Part shown: positions 10,288 through 33,429 of the stretch, piece after piece | How positions within the stretch are numbered: the first letter of the stretch is position 1 | Layout of the letters: each line of letters opens with the position of its first letter | NCBI RefSeq assembly: GCF_001640805.2 | Contig: NC_066836.1 | Location: 445,568-509,567 of the forward strand | DNA from: Lates calcarifer | Taxonomy: Eukaryota > Chordata > Actinopteri > Centropomidae | Length of the DNA stretch: 64,000 bases | Direction of reading: 5' to 3' | Position numbers and translations under genes: made by a program | The notes under the pieces: model-generated | The model's input: the letters and a program-made list of their open reading frames with translations, nothing else | The model's database searches: none | What the model was told of the DNA's origin: nothing

Positions 10288-11666
10288 TCACCTGGACACT
10301 AGAACTGACAACAGGTGGACCACAAACACCTGTCAGGTAAAGAGAAGGGCCAAACTGGACTCTGTAGAGAAAATCACATCCTGTAAAACGCTCCCCTAAG
10401 CACATTTCTACTTCAGTAAATTCAGGTGTGTTATTATGATGGCAGGCTCAGATCAGAGTCTGACTCTGTGGGTAACTTCACAAGAAGAGAAGAAGAAGAG
10501 AGGAAGAGAGGAAAGACATCTTCAGTGTGGTTGTGGTGTGAAAGTCGTGGTTTGTCAGTTTTTCTGGTTTCTTCATTTGCAAATGCATCTTTGCACATTT
10601 GAGGTTGATGAGACACAGATTAGACATCAGAGACTCTGTGATAAAGACCCTCTGACCCCACTGAGCCCAGGTCGAGTGAAGTACACAGGTTTAGATCTGA
10701 GTGGCTGAGCAGTGACTGTGAAGACTGGGAGCTCAGAGTCCAGAACCTGCATGATCCAGTCTGCTTCCACTCTGGCTATGAAGCTCTTGGCGCTCTGGGT
10801 TCTGGTTTTCAGACTCTTCTCCTGGTTCAGCTAAACTCTGACTCAGATGAGCACAAACCTGTGAATAAAATGTGCATCGATACACAAACATGAGACCACA
10901 CGCTCACACTCACACCCTTTTACCCTTCACACGTTCACCCACGTGTCTCGGCAGACGTGTCGACCTATTTGACCACAGAGACGACGGCAGCCCACCTTCT
11001 CATCTCTGAGCTCTGAGGCTTCACCCTGCTCTGCGTCCTGGTGAGTACGTCTCTAAATAACTGCTCAAAGACTTTACATGGAAACACCTGAGCCCTGTGG
11101 TTTGGGACATATTCATCAGTTTTCAGGTCTTTCCATGAGTTTATCAGCTGTGTGATAGTAGTGTGCAGCTGTGTCTGTGTCTTATTTAACATTTTAAAGA
11201 AGTGTTTTTATGTTTTACATCTACGTCTGGTGCCGTCCCGGGCACTGACAGTGTATCTACTCCAGTCTTTATCATGTGTAATATTACTTTTACATCACAT
11301 TCATTTACAGCCAGAGTTACTAATGTCACTAAAGGTTACTCTTAGTTAACTTATTTCTGTTGTATATTCACTTTATATTTTATATTTCACTTGTATTGAA
11401 TATTCTCTGGTAATGTATTCTCTTATTGTTTTATATTTGTTTCTGTTTTTTCAGTTTTTTGAAGCAACGTCTGACACAAGAGTTTCCTTCAGGATTAATA
11501 AAGTTCTGTCTCATCTCAGCTGTGAGTGAAGTCAGTGACAGGCTGTAGCAGTTGACTCTGAGTCTAATGTAAACTCTGTACAGAGAGAAGTTCCCTGTGT
11601 TTATAAGCACAGAGCTGATGAAGGTCTCTGACTGACATGTTGTACTAAATGTTTTTTATTGAGCAG
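10288..11666. other. Spacer and 5' region of the ADP-ribosyltransferase gene
   Basis: No protein-coding exon recognised. A donor GTGAGT follows 11040, so 10984-11040 may be a noncoding first exon of the downstream gene; the acceptor before 11667 would join to it. A LINE/SINE-like tail lies at 11480-11515. Confidence 0.45.
11480..11515 (+). mobile_element. Retroposon 3' tail fragment
   Basis: The sequence 'agtttccttcaggattaataaag' resembles the common 3' end of Rex-type or related fish LINEs and SINEs. Only the tail is present. The reverse form occurs at 46.48 kb. Confidence 0.4.
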
Positions 11667-11711
11667 GTGAAGACGTCGAAGGTTTCTCTTCCTCCTCGTA
11701 CAGGAACAGTG
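11667..11711 (+). other. 5' UTR part of the ART start exon
   Basis: Acceptor TTGAGCAG ends at 11666; 45 bases of leader precede the ATG at 11712. The downstream in-frame ATG (NM) is also possible, but the first ATG gives a better signal peptide. Confidence 0.6.
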
Positions 11712-13451
11712 ATGAACAGTAACATGCTGCTGTTTGCTCTGCTGTCTTTACTCTGCTGGGTTTCACCTGCAGACACTGGGAAGGTCAGTGAACCATGAAC
11801 TTCAATATGATCCTGTCACTGAGATCTGCACTGAATCTGTTTGGATCAGTCATGTTGATGTTCATGAACATCTGTCTGCAGCACCAACACCTACATGTCC
11901 TCTAACAGAGTCCTACTGGGCTGATCCTAGAACCAGGAAGTCAGTTAGCATGTTAGCACTTCCTGTTCAATGTGTTTCTGGTTAAATGTCTGAAATAAGG
12001 TCTGTGGTTTTAACACAAGCTCAAGACATTTTCAGGTTTTATTCTCCGACATAAAATGGGTCAGTAAATCCCCCACTCCTGATGTTTGAAGCTTTTACGT
12101 GTCTTAAAAAAGGCGGTTGCTAACGAGTGTCTAAATGAGACTACAGAGGTTGTCGGGGACGTTAACATGAAAACCCATCTACTCACCAGTCCACCTTTAC
12201 AGCCTCGTTGTGTTTCTACTCACGCTCTTTCAAACTCTCACTAACTTTCTAAGAAGAAAGGCTTTTGTAGAAGAGCTCAGAGCTAAATGAAATGACCAGT
12301 TGGAAGCTTAGTGGTGGAGACGTTGACGTCATGTGACTGTGGTGTAGTTGGTTTATAGCCTAACATTAGCTTCTTACTTCTGGAGGTTGGATTTAGGCTT
12401 CAAACATCAGAACAGTGGTGTTCATCTGTGAAGATGATCTGATCAACTAAACCTGAAGGATCAGAAACTTTAGCTGCTCACTGTTTATTTTCTGTGGAGG
12501 AACCAGGCTGAAGCTAACTTCAGGTTGGACTACAGAAACACATCATCACTGCAGGAGTCTGTTGATTATATACTACATCTGTAAGTCGTAGTATTATAAT
12601 GCACTCTGTGAAGAAGTGATTTGAGGACTCAGGAAACCAGACCTGCTTCACACTCTCTGGATGATAACAGTGTGTGTTTCATGACCTCTCTCTGTCTGTT
12701 TTCCTTTCAGATCAGTTTCAGATTCACCTCCCAACATACCAAACCCATCAAACCCATCAGAATGAGCATGGTCTTAGAGGCTGTTGATGACATGTACTTT
12801 GGCTGCAACAAAACAATGGCAAAAACCGTGAACAAGTACTTTGAAAGAGAGAACGAAAATGAAATGTTCCAAACGGCCTGGAAAACAGCTGAACGTTGTA
12901 CAAACAGAAAACAGAAAGAGAACAAGGCTCTGGGCAGACATCATATTCAGGCGATCTGTGTTTATACGTCTAGTTATAAAGACTTTTATAAGAGCTTTAA
13001 TGAGCATGTGAGGAATGACAGGAGCAGGTACAGACCTGAACCTGCTCAGACCTCCTTCCCATTTCACTTCATGCACTTCTGGCTGACATCTGCCATCCAG
13101 ATCCTCAGTGACAACATGAACTGTCACACCACCTACCGCAGGACCAACCTGCACTTTACTGCCAAGCTCAACCACATTGTCCGGTTCGGTTTCTTTGCCT
13201 CCAGCTCTTTTAAAACCACACTGTACCGCTTTGGAAAGAAGACCTGCTTTGAGATTAAAACCTGTTCAGGTGCTTTCCTGGGAAATTACTCATATCTTGG
13301 CACTGAAGAGGAGGAGGTGCTCATCCCACCCTACGAGTTGTTCATGGTGGCGAAGGGTCCTCGTGTTGAAGGTCTGAGTGACTGTGAGGTCGTCATTATT
13401 CTACAGAGCGTGGGAGTCCAGAGCAATCTGAACTGTAAAGCTGTGTACTGA
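11712..13451 (+). CDS. Arginine-specific mono-ADP-ribosyltransferase, secreted type
   Basis: Two coding exons, 11712-11783 and 12711-13451 (phase 0), give 270 residues. Exon 1 is a signal peptide (NMLLFALLSLLCWVSPA). Exon 2 holds the ecto-ART domain: VYTSSYKDFYKSFNEHVR, then CHTTYRRT with the likely catalytic Arg near 167, then FFASSSF with the Ser of the R-S-ExE signature near 188, then GTEEEEVLIPPYE with the Glu pair at about 224-226 (ExE, arginine specificity). Paired cysteines agree with an extracellular enzyme. It would transfer ADP-ribose from NAD+ to arginines of surface or secreted proteins. No hydrophobic C-terminal tail is present, so a GPI anchor is unlikely; this is closer to mammalian ART5 than ART1-4. 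Orthology within fish ARTs is not resolvable here. The intron carries a repeat copy (11898-12473). Confidence 0.88.
11898..12473 (+). repeat. ~550-bp interspersed repeat, copy A
   Basis: Nearly identical over its core to 31900-32457, and in reverse to 43098-43424 and 55701-55909. It has no long reading frame, so it is non-autonomous. It lies within the intron of the ART gene. Confidence 0.85.
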
Positions 13452-13602
13452 TCAGAGACCAGTGGACTCAGTCCAGACCTCTGTAAACCCTCTGTCTTTT
13501 TTACTGTTGCAGGAACAAATATTCAGCGTTCAACAACTATTGTGATGTTGGTTTTAAAACGATCTGTATTTCTTTGTTTGTGGAAATTTTCTTCATGAAA
13601 TC

Positions 13603-13608
13603 ATTAAA
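13603..13608 (+). terminator. ART polyadenylation signal (ATTAAA variant)
   Basis: ATTAAA lies about 150 bases after the stop, followed by T-rich and GT-rich sequence (gtggcttttgttttatttc). Confidence 0.6.
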
Positions 13609-13639
13609 TTTGTCAGACAACAAAAATGTGGCTTTTGTT

Positions 13640-13900
13640 TTATTTCAGTCTGCAGCCCACCTGCACAAAAACACACACCTACAATTTAAACCACAGCGAC
13701 CTCTGCTGGAAATATATATAATATTTAATAAATTATTATTATTATTTTAATAAAAACAGATTCAATCCAACACTGAATTAAATAATAAAACAGAATGGAC
13801 TACAATAAAATAAACCAAATGATAGGTAGAATAACAGTAATAAATAAATATTAGTGTTTTAGCTTGTTTCAAATGTAAAACTCAGTTTCCCAGAATCCTC
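13640..13900. other. AT-rich spacer
   Basis: AT-rich spacer with (aat/tta)-like runs; no gene seen. Confidence 0.6.
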
Positions 13901-14137
13901 TGCGTGATAACGTCACGGTCTCCCGCCCGTTGTGAAAACCTCCCGTCATGCTTTTCTGCGGGGCCGAGAAGAAGAAGCGTCATGATGGAGTCCGCGGGCG
14001 GCTGAAGGGACAAACCCGCATGATTTGCAGCTGAATACGGTCAAAGACCTCCATGTTTCTGCGGAGAAGCCGTTACGGATCGAAGAGCGTGGTCCCTGAA
14101 TGACCCTCACATAGAAACTCTGCTGCGGAGACTGTTG
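13900..14137 (+). promoter_or_regulatory. wdr33 CpG-rich promoter and noncoding exon 1
   Basis: A CpG-rich block begins near 13900 ('cgtcacggtctcccgcccg') and continues past 14600. A donor GTGAGT follows 14137, defining a likely noncoding exon whose transcript joins the acceptor before 15955. The exon contains short upstream ATGs (e.g. 13981). The start site is not determinable. Confidence 0.6.
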
Positions 14138-15954
14138 GTGAGTTCAGGAGCTGCAGCGCGTCGTTATTGTAACGACCGGGCCGCCATTTAACTCGGCTCC
14201 TCAACACAACACAACACAACGCAACACAACGCCGCGAACAGCCGCGGGTTCCCACACACTCCGGTGGCGTGCTTCGTTTAGAACCGCACATTCAAACTCC
14301 CCCGCGGTCAGAGTGTCGGTCAGCACCCGCAGAGTGTTTACCAGCTGCCGACGGTTAGCCTGTTAGCACAGTTAGCCTCTGAAGCTACAGGCGCTAGCAG
14401 CACTAGCAGCGGCAGGGCGTTAGAGACGTTAATGTTTTAAAAGAAAACACCGAGACAGACGGAGATAAACTGCCCCACAGAGCCACGGTGCCACAGCTGG
14501 ATGTGTCCGTCTGAAGCTGAACCCTCTCCCGGCCAGGAGAGGCTCGCGGTGGCGGTAGCTCCGTGTTAGCAGCCCGGGTAAACCTCGTGTTACAGTCGGT
14601 TTGGTTAGCGCTCCCCTGTTTCTTCATAACAACACCGGTAACTCCAGGACCGGGTCACCGAGGATTAACGAGGCTGTCCGAGGATAAGGGGTGAACACTG
14701 TTAGAGGCTGGTGGAGTATTAATGTGAGGGTCTGTTAGTTCAGGACGTGTTGATCAACCCGATGTTTGTGTGAGTTCACATGCTCTCAGACTTTGTGTGT
14801 TTAGATCTTCTCTAGTCTACCGTTAACTCAGGTTTATCTCCAGTTTAATGTGCAGCACACTGAATGTTTTCTGTTGGAGATATAACTTTAACATGTGTGT
14901 TTGAGGGAAGTGATGCTGTCAGAGTCCAGTGAACTAACCCTCTCTGCACGGTATGAAATGATGTGTGTGTGTATTAATGGATGTAAATAAAGGGTCTGGG
15001 AGGTGTAGCAGGGTCTGACTCTGTTAAATGTTAACAGTTAAATGTGTCTCAGGCTTCGTTCACACTGGACGTCCTGATCAGAACCGGATGTGAACCTGGG
15101 TCGGAGCTGCAGTTTAAACAGGGTCAGATAAAAACAGATCGTCCACCTCATCCATTTGATGTTTGAGTTTAATGTGAGTGAGTCAGAGCTGAAGGCTGGA
15201 AACAGCTCAGTGTGTCAGGACCAGGGCTGGGTATCATTCAAGAACTTGAGACTTGACATCGATACCGGTTCCTGCACGTTACATCACGTATCATGCTACA
15301 GATCTTGAGTCTTATTTTTCCACTAAAGCAGTTTTCTAACATAAAAACATACAACAAATAACTTTCAGTGACAGTCAGTGATGTTCACTGCTGCAGACTG
15401 AGGACCTTTAACTCCTGCAGCTGAACACGGAGCAACTTCCTGCTCCTGAACAGAATCTCTGCTTCAAACGCTTCATCAGATTGACTGTGTTGCCTTGGCA
15501 ACGCTGTCCTTTTTGCAAATATTGCATCGTGCACTATTGGTATCAATCTTACTAAAATGGAGACACTTTTGACCTCGGTCACACGCGCACACACACACAC
15601 AGACACACACTGTAGTTCACCACACAGATTCTCGTGAACTCCTTGGTGTCGAAACTAAAATGTCCAACCAAAATGTTTTTTGATAACTGGTATAAAAGAA
15701 CTGAAGTTCTAGTCAGGGCTGATGTTGGAGGTGTCTGACGACTCCAGGCTCAGGTGTGTCTCAGTCCAGGCCCAGGTTTATCTTAGTCCAGGTGTGTCTT
15801 GGGCAGGTGAAGTTTGTTGTTGGTGGATGTGAGGACTCTGGTCTCGGCCCTGTATTCTTCTGGGTTTGGTTCTGAGTGAGTTAATGTAGACCTGGTCCAG
15901 TGGTCTCTGTGTGATTGATGTAGCCCACTGACCACCTGGTCTCCTCACCTGCAG
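14138..15954. other. wdr33 intron 1
   Basis: The first 500 bases are GC-rich and part of the CpG island. At about 15223-15715 lies a probable DNA-transposon relic starting 'agggctgggtatca' and containing 'gataccggtt', a pattern common in fish non-autonomous elements. No coding exon seen. Confidence 0.55.
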
Positions 15955-27723
<11,769 letters not shown>

Positions 27724-27887
27724 GGGGACAGGTGTGTCCTCCCTGAAGCACAGGTTTATTTTAATGTAAAATACTGTAGAGAACCATCACGTCTTTTATT
27801 TCTCAGACTTTGTCTTCAGATTCTTTTTGTCCTTTTTGTAAAAGATTTCTATGTTTTTGTGTTTTCACCGACTCCACCGAGGTGGAC

Positions 27888-27893
27888 AATAAA
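27888..27893 (+). terminator. wdr33 distal polyadenylation signal
   Basis: AATAAA about 165 bases after the wdr33 stop codon, followed by GT-containing sequence. Confidence 0.75.
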
Positions 27894-28519
27894 GATTCAC
27901 ACTTCAAACTCCTGCTGACTACAGCGCCACCTGTGGACAGGTCTGATGCTTCAAGGATTCACTGCTCAGGTGTCAGCTGACTGAAATTAAACTTTATTAA
28001 TATAACAGGTGGAATCATGAACCCTGGTTTGAACTGAGCTGTAGCATCAGATCACACAGCTGCTGACTCATCGTACTTGATCAGGTACGCAGAGCAGGAA
28101 CAGGTGTGTTACCTCAAGTCTCAGTTCAGTTCTATCAGGAAAACATGAGTCAACAGTTTGGTTTTTAATTACAAACAGAACATGTGAAAATCAACAGCTG
28201 GTTAGAAACTGTACAGTAAGGCGTCTCCTTGTCATTGGTTAACTCTCGTCCAATCAGCAGAGAGCGACAGGTGAACCACTTCCTGTAACACCTGAACACA
28301 GTTCATCAGGTCGTAGCTGAAACAGCTGTATAAACTTGATTTGGTTTGTTCAGTGAGCAGCAGGTCAAAGGTCAGCTCCACCTCAGCAGGAGCCGATAAT
28401 CAATAATCAGTCTATCGATCCTGTTCGTGTGTGTGTGTGTGTGGAGTCAGTCTGCAGAGGAATGTTCTGATAGTTGGTCCTCTCTGATCTGGGCCCCGGG
28501 TCAGGAGCTCAGTCTCCGG
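27894..28519. other. wdr33-sft2d3 convergent spacer / sft2d3 3' UTR
   Basis: No coding sequence. AATAAA on the minus strand (tttatt at 27993-27998) would end sft2d3 with a 3' UTR of about 520 bases. Confidence 0.6.
27993..27998 (-). terminator. Candidate sft2d3 polyadenylation signal
   Basis: Minus-strand AATAAA downstream of the sft2d3 stop. Confidence 0.5.
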
Positions 28520-29182
28520 TCAGATCGGCATGGTTTTCCCGGTGACGGTCCGTTTGATGGCAGAGGCCGCCATCCCCCCCATGAAGCGGATCCCGGCGCT
28601 GCCCCCGGGCAGCAGCGACACCACGTACCCGACGATGACGGCGACCTGCAGGGCGGCGCCCAGCGCGGTCAGCACGGTGCTGTGGAGGCTCAGCGCCGCG
28701 TAGAGAGTCCCGCCGAGGGCGCACAGGTACACGGCGGCTCCGGGGGAGGTGGGCAGGCCGGCGACCATCCTGCTGGGTCCGCGCAGCACCGCCGCGGCCG
28801 CGATGGCGAACAACGACCCGAGCGACCAGAGCAGGGCGAACTTGCGGGCGTAGAGCAGCAGCAGCGGGGCGTACAGCGCGGACAGTCCGAAGCACAGCGC
28901 GGAGAACGACACGCACACCCCGAAGGCCACCAGCCGCTGCCTGCGGCTCATCCCCGGCAGACAGGGGTCCGGCTCGGCCGACCACGGCCAGGAGAAGCCA
29001 CTGTTCCCGCCGGAGTTCTGGCCGGACCACGGGCTGGACCACCGGCCGAACCAGCTCCCGGGTACCGGCTCCGGGTCGTCCATGTCCACCGTGGTGCTGG
29101 AGCTGGACTGGGAGATGGTCTTCGCTCCACCGCCTTTGGACTGAGCCAGGTACTCCTGGAGCTGTCGGTTCAAGTCCGCCAT
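28520..29182 (-). CDS. sft2d3: Vesicle transport protein SFT2C (SFT2 domain-containing 3)
   Basis: Single-exon gene of 220 residues (human SFT2D3 215 and also intronless). MADLNRQLQEYLAQSK at the start and the C-terminal SFT2 domain with about four membrane segments (roughly 85-106, 113-133, 147-167, 170-191) followed by FMGGMAASAIKRTV are typical. The yeast homologue Sft2 acts in fusion of endosome-derived vesicles with the Golgi, so a role in retrograde Golgi traffic is expected. The ATG at 29180-29182 was chosen over an upstream in-frame one because it matches the family start; upstream sequence would add residues of 5' UTR character. It lies tail to tail with wdr33, its neighbour in mammals as well, which supports the name. 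GC content is high throughout. Confidence 0.93.
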   Translation of the reverse strand: MADLNRQLQEYLAQSKGGGAKTISQSSSSTTVDMDDPEPVPGSWFGRWSSPWSGQNSGGNSGFSWPWSAEPDPCLPGMSRRQRLVAFGVCVSFSALCFGLSALYAPLLLLYARKFALLWSLGSLFAIAAAAVLRGPSRMVAGLPTSPGAAVYLCALGGTLYAALSLHSTVLTALGAALQVAVIVGYVVSLLPGGSAGIRFMGGMAASAIKRTVTGKTMPI

Positions 29183-29733
29183 GACGGAGCAAGCTAATTG
29201 GCTAACTGTTAGCGTCACTTCTTCTTCGCGGATTGTTTTCCTTGTGAACTTCCGGCAGCGCGGCGCCTCACCACTGCCCCCACAGGACAGATGAAAAACT
29301 GCAGCTTTACTCACAGGTGCTCAAACACCTTCACAGAGAAATACCAGCTAATATTTATGATTTATTGATTGAATGTATTGAGTGATAACATATTATTCCT
29401 CACCCCCAGTGAAGAATGATAATAAATGAAACAGGAAACTGATAAAATGAATAAAGTTAAATCAGGTCAGACTCAGCTCTGATCTGACTCTTTATTTTCT
29501 CTGTGTCAGTTTCACTGACGTTAATCTGTGGTTAGTTTCTGTATCTTTGTGTTTTTCAGTGTCAGGATTTTATTTTGGTAAAAGTCACATGACCTCAGCT
29601 GTCGCACTAAAATTAACCCTTCAGATGATTGGCTGGAAGACAGACACACAACCATCTACGGTATCAGTGTGTGTGTGTGTGTTTCATTCACAGCAGTGAA
29701 GAGGAAGAAACAACTGAACCGACCAGGCAGCAG

Positions 29734-29773
<40 letters not shown>

Positions 29774-30568
29774 TTTGTTTTACTGAGGAGTAAACTGATC
29801 TGAATGAATGAATGAATGAATGACTCTGAGTCAGACTGTCTCGGTTAATGATCCATGTTTAAACCGGATCGAGCCACATGACCAGCTGTCCAGGTTTCCC
29901 AGCATGCATTTCACTCTGACAGCTGCCGATGGTGGAGGATGTGAGTCACACTCTGCTAAACGTCCTGTTAATCAGCAGCTGTCAGGTCCAGGTTCTACCT
30001 GAACCACACTACGACCTGCAGCTGGACCCACAGCCTTCAGCTCATCACCTGGAGTCAGAGTCCCCCTCTCACTCCTGTAACACACCTGTATTCAGATAGA
30101 TGTGTTATTATTATGAATTCATTCTGACACTAATCGCAGGTGTACAGGTGTGTTAAGGTGTGATCACATGACTCTCAGCTGTGAGTGAACTGTGTCCTGT
30201 GATGTTTCAAATGACTGAAATGATTCAGGTTGGTCCAGAACATGGTTAGCTTAGCTTAGCTAACAGTTCCCTCCAGTCTTGGTGCTAAGCTAGGCTAACA
30301 GTCCTGGGTTAGGATTTCTGTCAATTAGATGATCGACAGAAAATTAATCAGAAAAATTTATTTTATTTACTGTTTTCTTGGACAGTAAATTAAATAAAGT
30401 TTAATGATAAATAAAATTAATTTTCTAACATTTTACATCGTTTCTGACGTCAAAGAGCAGAAATCAATAATCGATCATTGGCAGATTATCAGATATTAAA
30501 GATGATATTTGAGCGGTGGGTGGAGCCGGTCCTCAGTGGTGCACTAACAGCAGTGTGTCTCCTGACAG
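29183..30568. other. Divergent spacer between sft2d3 and the phosphatase
   Basis: The sft2d3 promoter should lie at 29190-29320. A probable noncoding exon of the phosphatase gene ends at 29733 (CAG/GTAACA), just before a (CA)n tract at 29735-29767. At 30244-30301 is a reverse single copy of the 42-base minisatellite unit, and at 30315-30480 a 'gatcgacagaaaattaatc' type fish repeat. Confidence 0.55.
29735..29767. repeat. (AC)n microsatellite
   Basis: Simple AC repeat immediately after the donor at 29734. Confidence 0.9.
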
Positions 30569-30577
30569 GGCGGGGTC

Positions 30578-31258
30578 ATGTCGGTGTCTCAGATCACCCC
30601 CACCCTGTTCCTCAGCGGCGCCGACGGGCCCCTGAACGCAGCGCTGGTGTCTCAGAAAGGCATCACCCTGATCGTCAACGCCACGCTGAGCCACGCCTGT
30701 CCCGCTTACCCGGGGGTGGAGTGTGTGCGGGTTCCTGTCTCTGACCTGCCCAGCGCCCGCCTGGGGGACCACTTCGACCGGGTGGCCGAGCGTATCCATG
30801 GTAACCGAGCGGGAGGCACGCTGGTGCACTGCGCCGCCGGTATGAGCCGGTCTCCGGCGCTGGTGATGGCCTACCTGATGCGGTTCAGGGGGGTGACGCT
30901 CCGCCAGGCGCACCGCTGGGTGCAGGAGAGCCGGCCCTACGTCAGGCTGAACGCCGGCTTCTGGGACCAGCTGCTGCAGTACGAGAGGCGGCTGTACGGA
31001 AAGAACACCGTCAGGGTGGCGGCGGTCGACGAGGCGCCGCTCCCGCCGCCCCCGCTGACTCCGAGGACTCCGAGGACACCGAGGGTGACGAGGGCGACGC
31101 CACCGCAGCAGCAGAGGAACCGGTTAACGCTGGTGCCCAGGTCCCCCCTGATGAGCCGAGCATCACTGACCACAGGGTCACCTGTGATGACCCGAGCTCA
31201 GGTGATGACGCCGGGAAACAAGTCACAAAGAGGGACCAGATCCAGCATCAACATCTGA
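30578..31258 (+). CDS. Atypical dual-specificity phosphatase (DUSP14/18-like)
   Basis: 226 residues in one coding exon, preceded by an acceptor CAG ending at 30568. The catalytic domain covers about 4-147: ITPTLFLSG, GITLIVNAT, the general acid Asp56 in VPVSDLP, the P-loop HCAAGMSRS with Cys85 and Arg91, AYLMRFRGVTL, and NAGFWDQLLQYERRLYGKNTV. These match the small MKB-less DUSPs (DUSP14, DUSP18, DUSP21), which remove phosphate from Ser/Thr and Tyr, for example on MAP-kinase pathway proteins. There is no kinase-binding CH2 domain. The tail (150-226) is Pro-, Thr-, Ser- and Arg-rich (LTPRTPRTPRVTRATP) and unlike the short tails of mammalian DUSP14 or 18. Which paralogue it is cannot be told from this window. 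An in-frame start further upstream is absent after the splice site. Confidence 0.85.
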   Translation: MSVSQITPTLFLSGADGPLNAALVSQKGITLIVNATLSHACPAYPGVECVRVPVSDLPSARLGDHFDRVAERIHGNRAGGTLVHCAAGMSRSPALVMAYLMRFRGVTLRQAHRWVQESRPYVRLNAGFWDQLLQYERRLYGKNTVRVAAVDEAPLPPPPLTPRTPRTPRVTRATPPQQQRNRLTLVPRSPLMSRASLTTGSPVMTRAQVMTPGNKSQRGTRSSINI

Positions 31259-31899
31259 CCCCCCAAACAGATCTGAACCACTGCCTACATTATCCACAAT
31301 GTACCATCATCCACTGACCTCAGCCTCTCCCTGAAGACACAGCAGCTCAGTGAACCTGAACCATCTGAAGACGAACCCTGAATATCTCCAAAGTCTCACC
31401 TGCTGCAGTCAGGTTCAGGTGTGAAACAGGTGTGAACCTCTGATCGATGAACTCACCTGCAGGAGGAGGACACCTCCGTCAGGTCTGTCCCAGTCTGAAA
31501 CCACCTGCTGGTCTGTGGGTTCAGACAGGACAGTTTGATGCTCAGGACTCTGAGGATCTGAGACCTTGTTGGACTCCTGATGTTTATTTGACCACAATGA
31601 TGTGATGGTGTTTAATTTCTCTGCCAATCAGAGAACACATGAAGATGAAATCCTTCAGTCCTGAAGGTTTTAGAACCAGGTCCTGGTTTCACAAAGACTC
31701 TGATTCAGTTCATCAGGACTGTTTCTGATCTGAACATGTTTCAGGTTGAAGATTTCGGACTCTGGACAGAGACGAGAGTAACAGCAGAGGGTTGGGATGA
31801 GATCAGACTGTTCATCAGTTACATTCACTCAGATACAGTGGGATTATATTCTGTGTCAAATCAGAACTTCATCGGAACTTGTCAGAAAATACAGAGCTG
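31259..31899. other. Phosphatase 3' flank
   Basis: 3' UTR and flank; no coding frame or clear polyadenylation hexamer that I can assign. Confidence 0.5.
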
Positions 31900-32457
31900 C
31901 AGGAAGTCAGTTAGCATGTTAGCATGTTAGCACTCCCCGTTCCCTCGTCCCAGAGTCAGTGTGTTTCTGGTTAAATGTCTGAAATAAGGTCTGTGGTTTT
32001 AACTCAAGACATTTTCAGGTTTGATTCTCCGACATAAAATGGGTCAGTAAATCCCCCACTCCTGATGTTTGAAGCTTTTACGTGTCTTAAAAAAGGCGGT
32101 TGCTAACGAGTGTCTAAATGAGACTACAGAGGTTGTCGGGGACGTTAACATGAAAACCCATCTACTCACCAGTCCACCTTTACAGCCTCGTTGTGTTTCT
32201 ACTCACGCTCTTTCAAACTCTCACTAACTTTCTAAGAAGAAAGGCTTTTGTAGAAGAGCTCAGAGCTAAATGAAATGACCAGTTGGAAGCTTAGTGGTGG
32301 AGACGTTGACGTCATGTGACCGTGGTGTAGTTGGTTTATAGCCTAACATTAGCTTCTTACTTCTGGAGGTTGGATTTAGGCTTCAAACATCAGAACAGTG
32401 GTGTTCATCTGTGAAGATTATCTGATCAACTAAACCTGGAAGCATCAGAAACTTTAG
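31900..32457 (+). repeat. ~550-bp interspersed repeat, copy B
   Basis: Same orientation and nearly the same sequence as copy A (11898-12473), from 'aggaagtcagttagcatg' through 'cagaaactttag'. It differs mainly by a short insertion near 31935-31950. Confidence 0.88.
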
Positions 32458-33420
32458 TTGATTCACACAGGTTTCTATGATTCATCCAGACTAACTGTGA
32501 GCACGTCTTTGTGAAACCAGCTCTGGGTGTGTGACTGTGATCTTTACTGTGTTGTGTACTTTGTCAGTGTTTCTTTACAAACAGGTTGCCTAAATTAAAA
32601 ACGCTAAAATCCTCATCCTCCTCAGAGAGCTTTAATCAGCAGGTTTGTGTTGTGGACCAGGATACCTGTTTCCAGCCTTTATGCTCAGCTAAGCTAACCA
32701 TGTCTTTACTCCAGCTCCGCACTAAAGTTTGACAGTAATATTCATCTTCTCTCAAAATGTTGAACTATTCCTTTAAAGTGAAGCAGGACTTCAGACCCTT
32801 TAGAACCTTGTCAACAGGTAGTACTGGATTGATTGTGTGTAATGTTAGACCTCAGTATAAATCAGAGATGAAGCAGGATGCTCTTTGTGGATAGTAAACT
32901 GGTAAAAATGACAATCCAAACTAAAACCTGTAGTTTGTAGTTTGGTTATTGCTTTAACTAAAGTTTAGTGTAGTCTTTGTTTGTACTATATATCTAAAAC
33001 TTTTTAAATTCATTCACAAACTTCTGAAACTAAACCCACACCTGTGCCTTAACCATAGCATCGTCATATAATTAACATTTCTTTTTCAGCTGATGATATC
33101 GTCCTGTTGATGGTAGCAGTTGTTTCACCTGGAGGACGTATTGGAAGTTGTCCTCGTGCTTATACCTGTTTGATTCTGTGTTGATGGAGATAACAGTGTG
33201 TTGGGAAGTCCCAGATGGAGTATCTCAGAACTGAACTGGTCTTAAATGCAGTACCTCTTCCATTGGAGGGCAAGACATCAGTGTTCTCTTCCTGGAGTGC
33301 TGCTAGGTGGTGAGGCTGGTGGTGAAGCCATCATGCTTGATCATTTATTTATTCAGGGAATGCACAGCAAAACTACAAAGTTCCAGCTGAAAGAAACCAA
33401 GAATCTACAGTGATTTATGT
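32458..33420. other. Unassigned spacer
   Basis: I see no gene. A short piece of the 'ctcagctaagctaacc' type unit occurs near 32684-32700. Confidence 0.5.
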
Positions 33421-33429
33421 TTGAGCAGC

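Noticed and set aside
28427..29197. 256-codon plus-strand frame
   Set aside because: Antisense of sft2d3, whose minus-strand protein has clear family features; the plus frame has none.
30533..30913. 126-codon minus-strand frame
   Set aside because: Antisense of the phosphatase catalytic exon.
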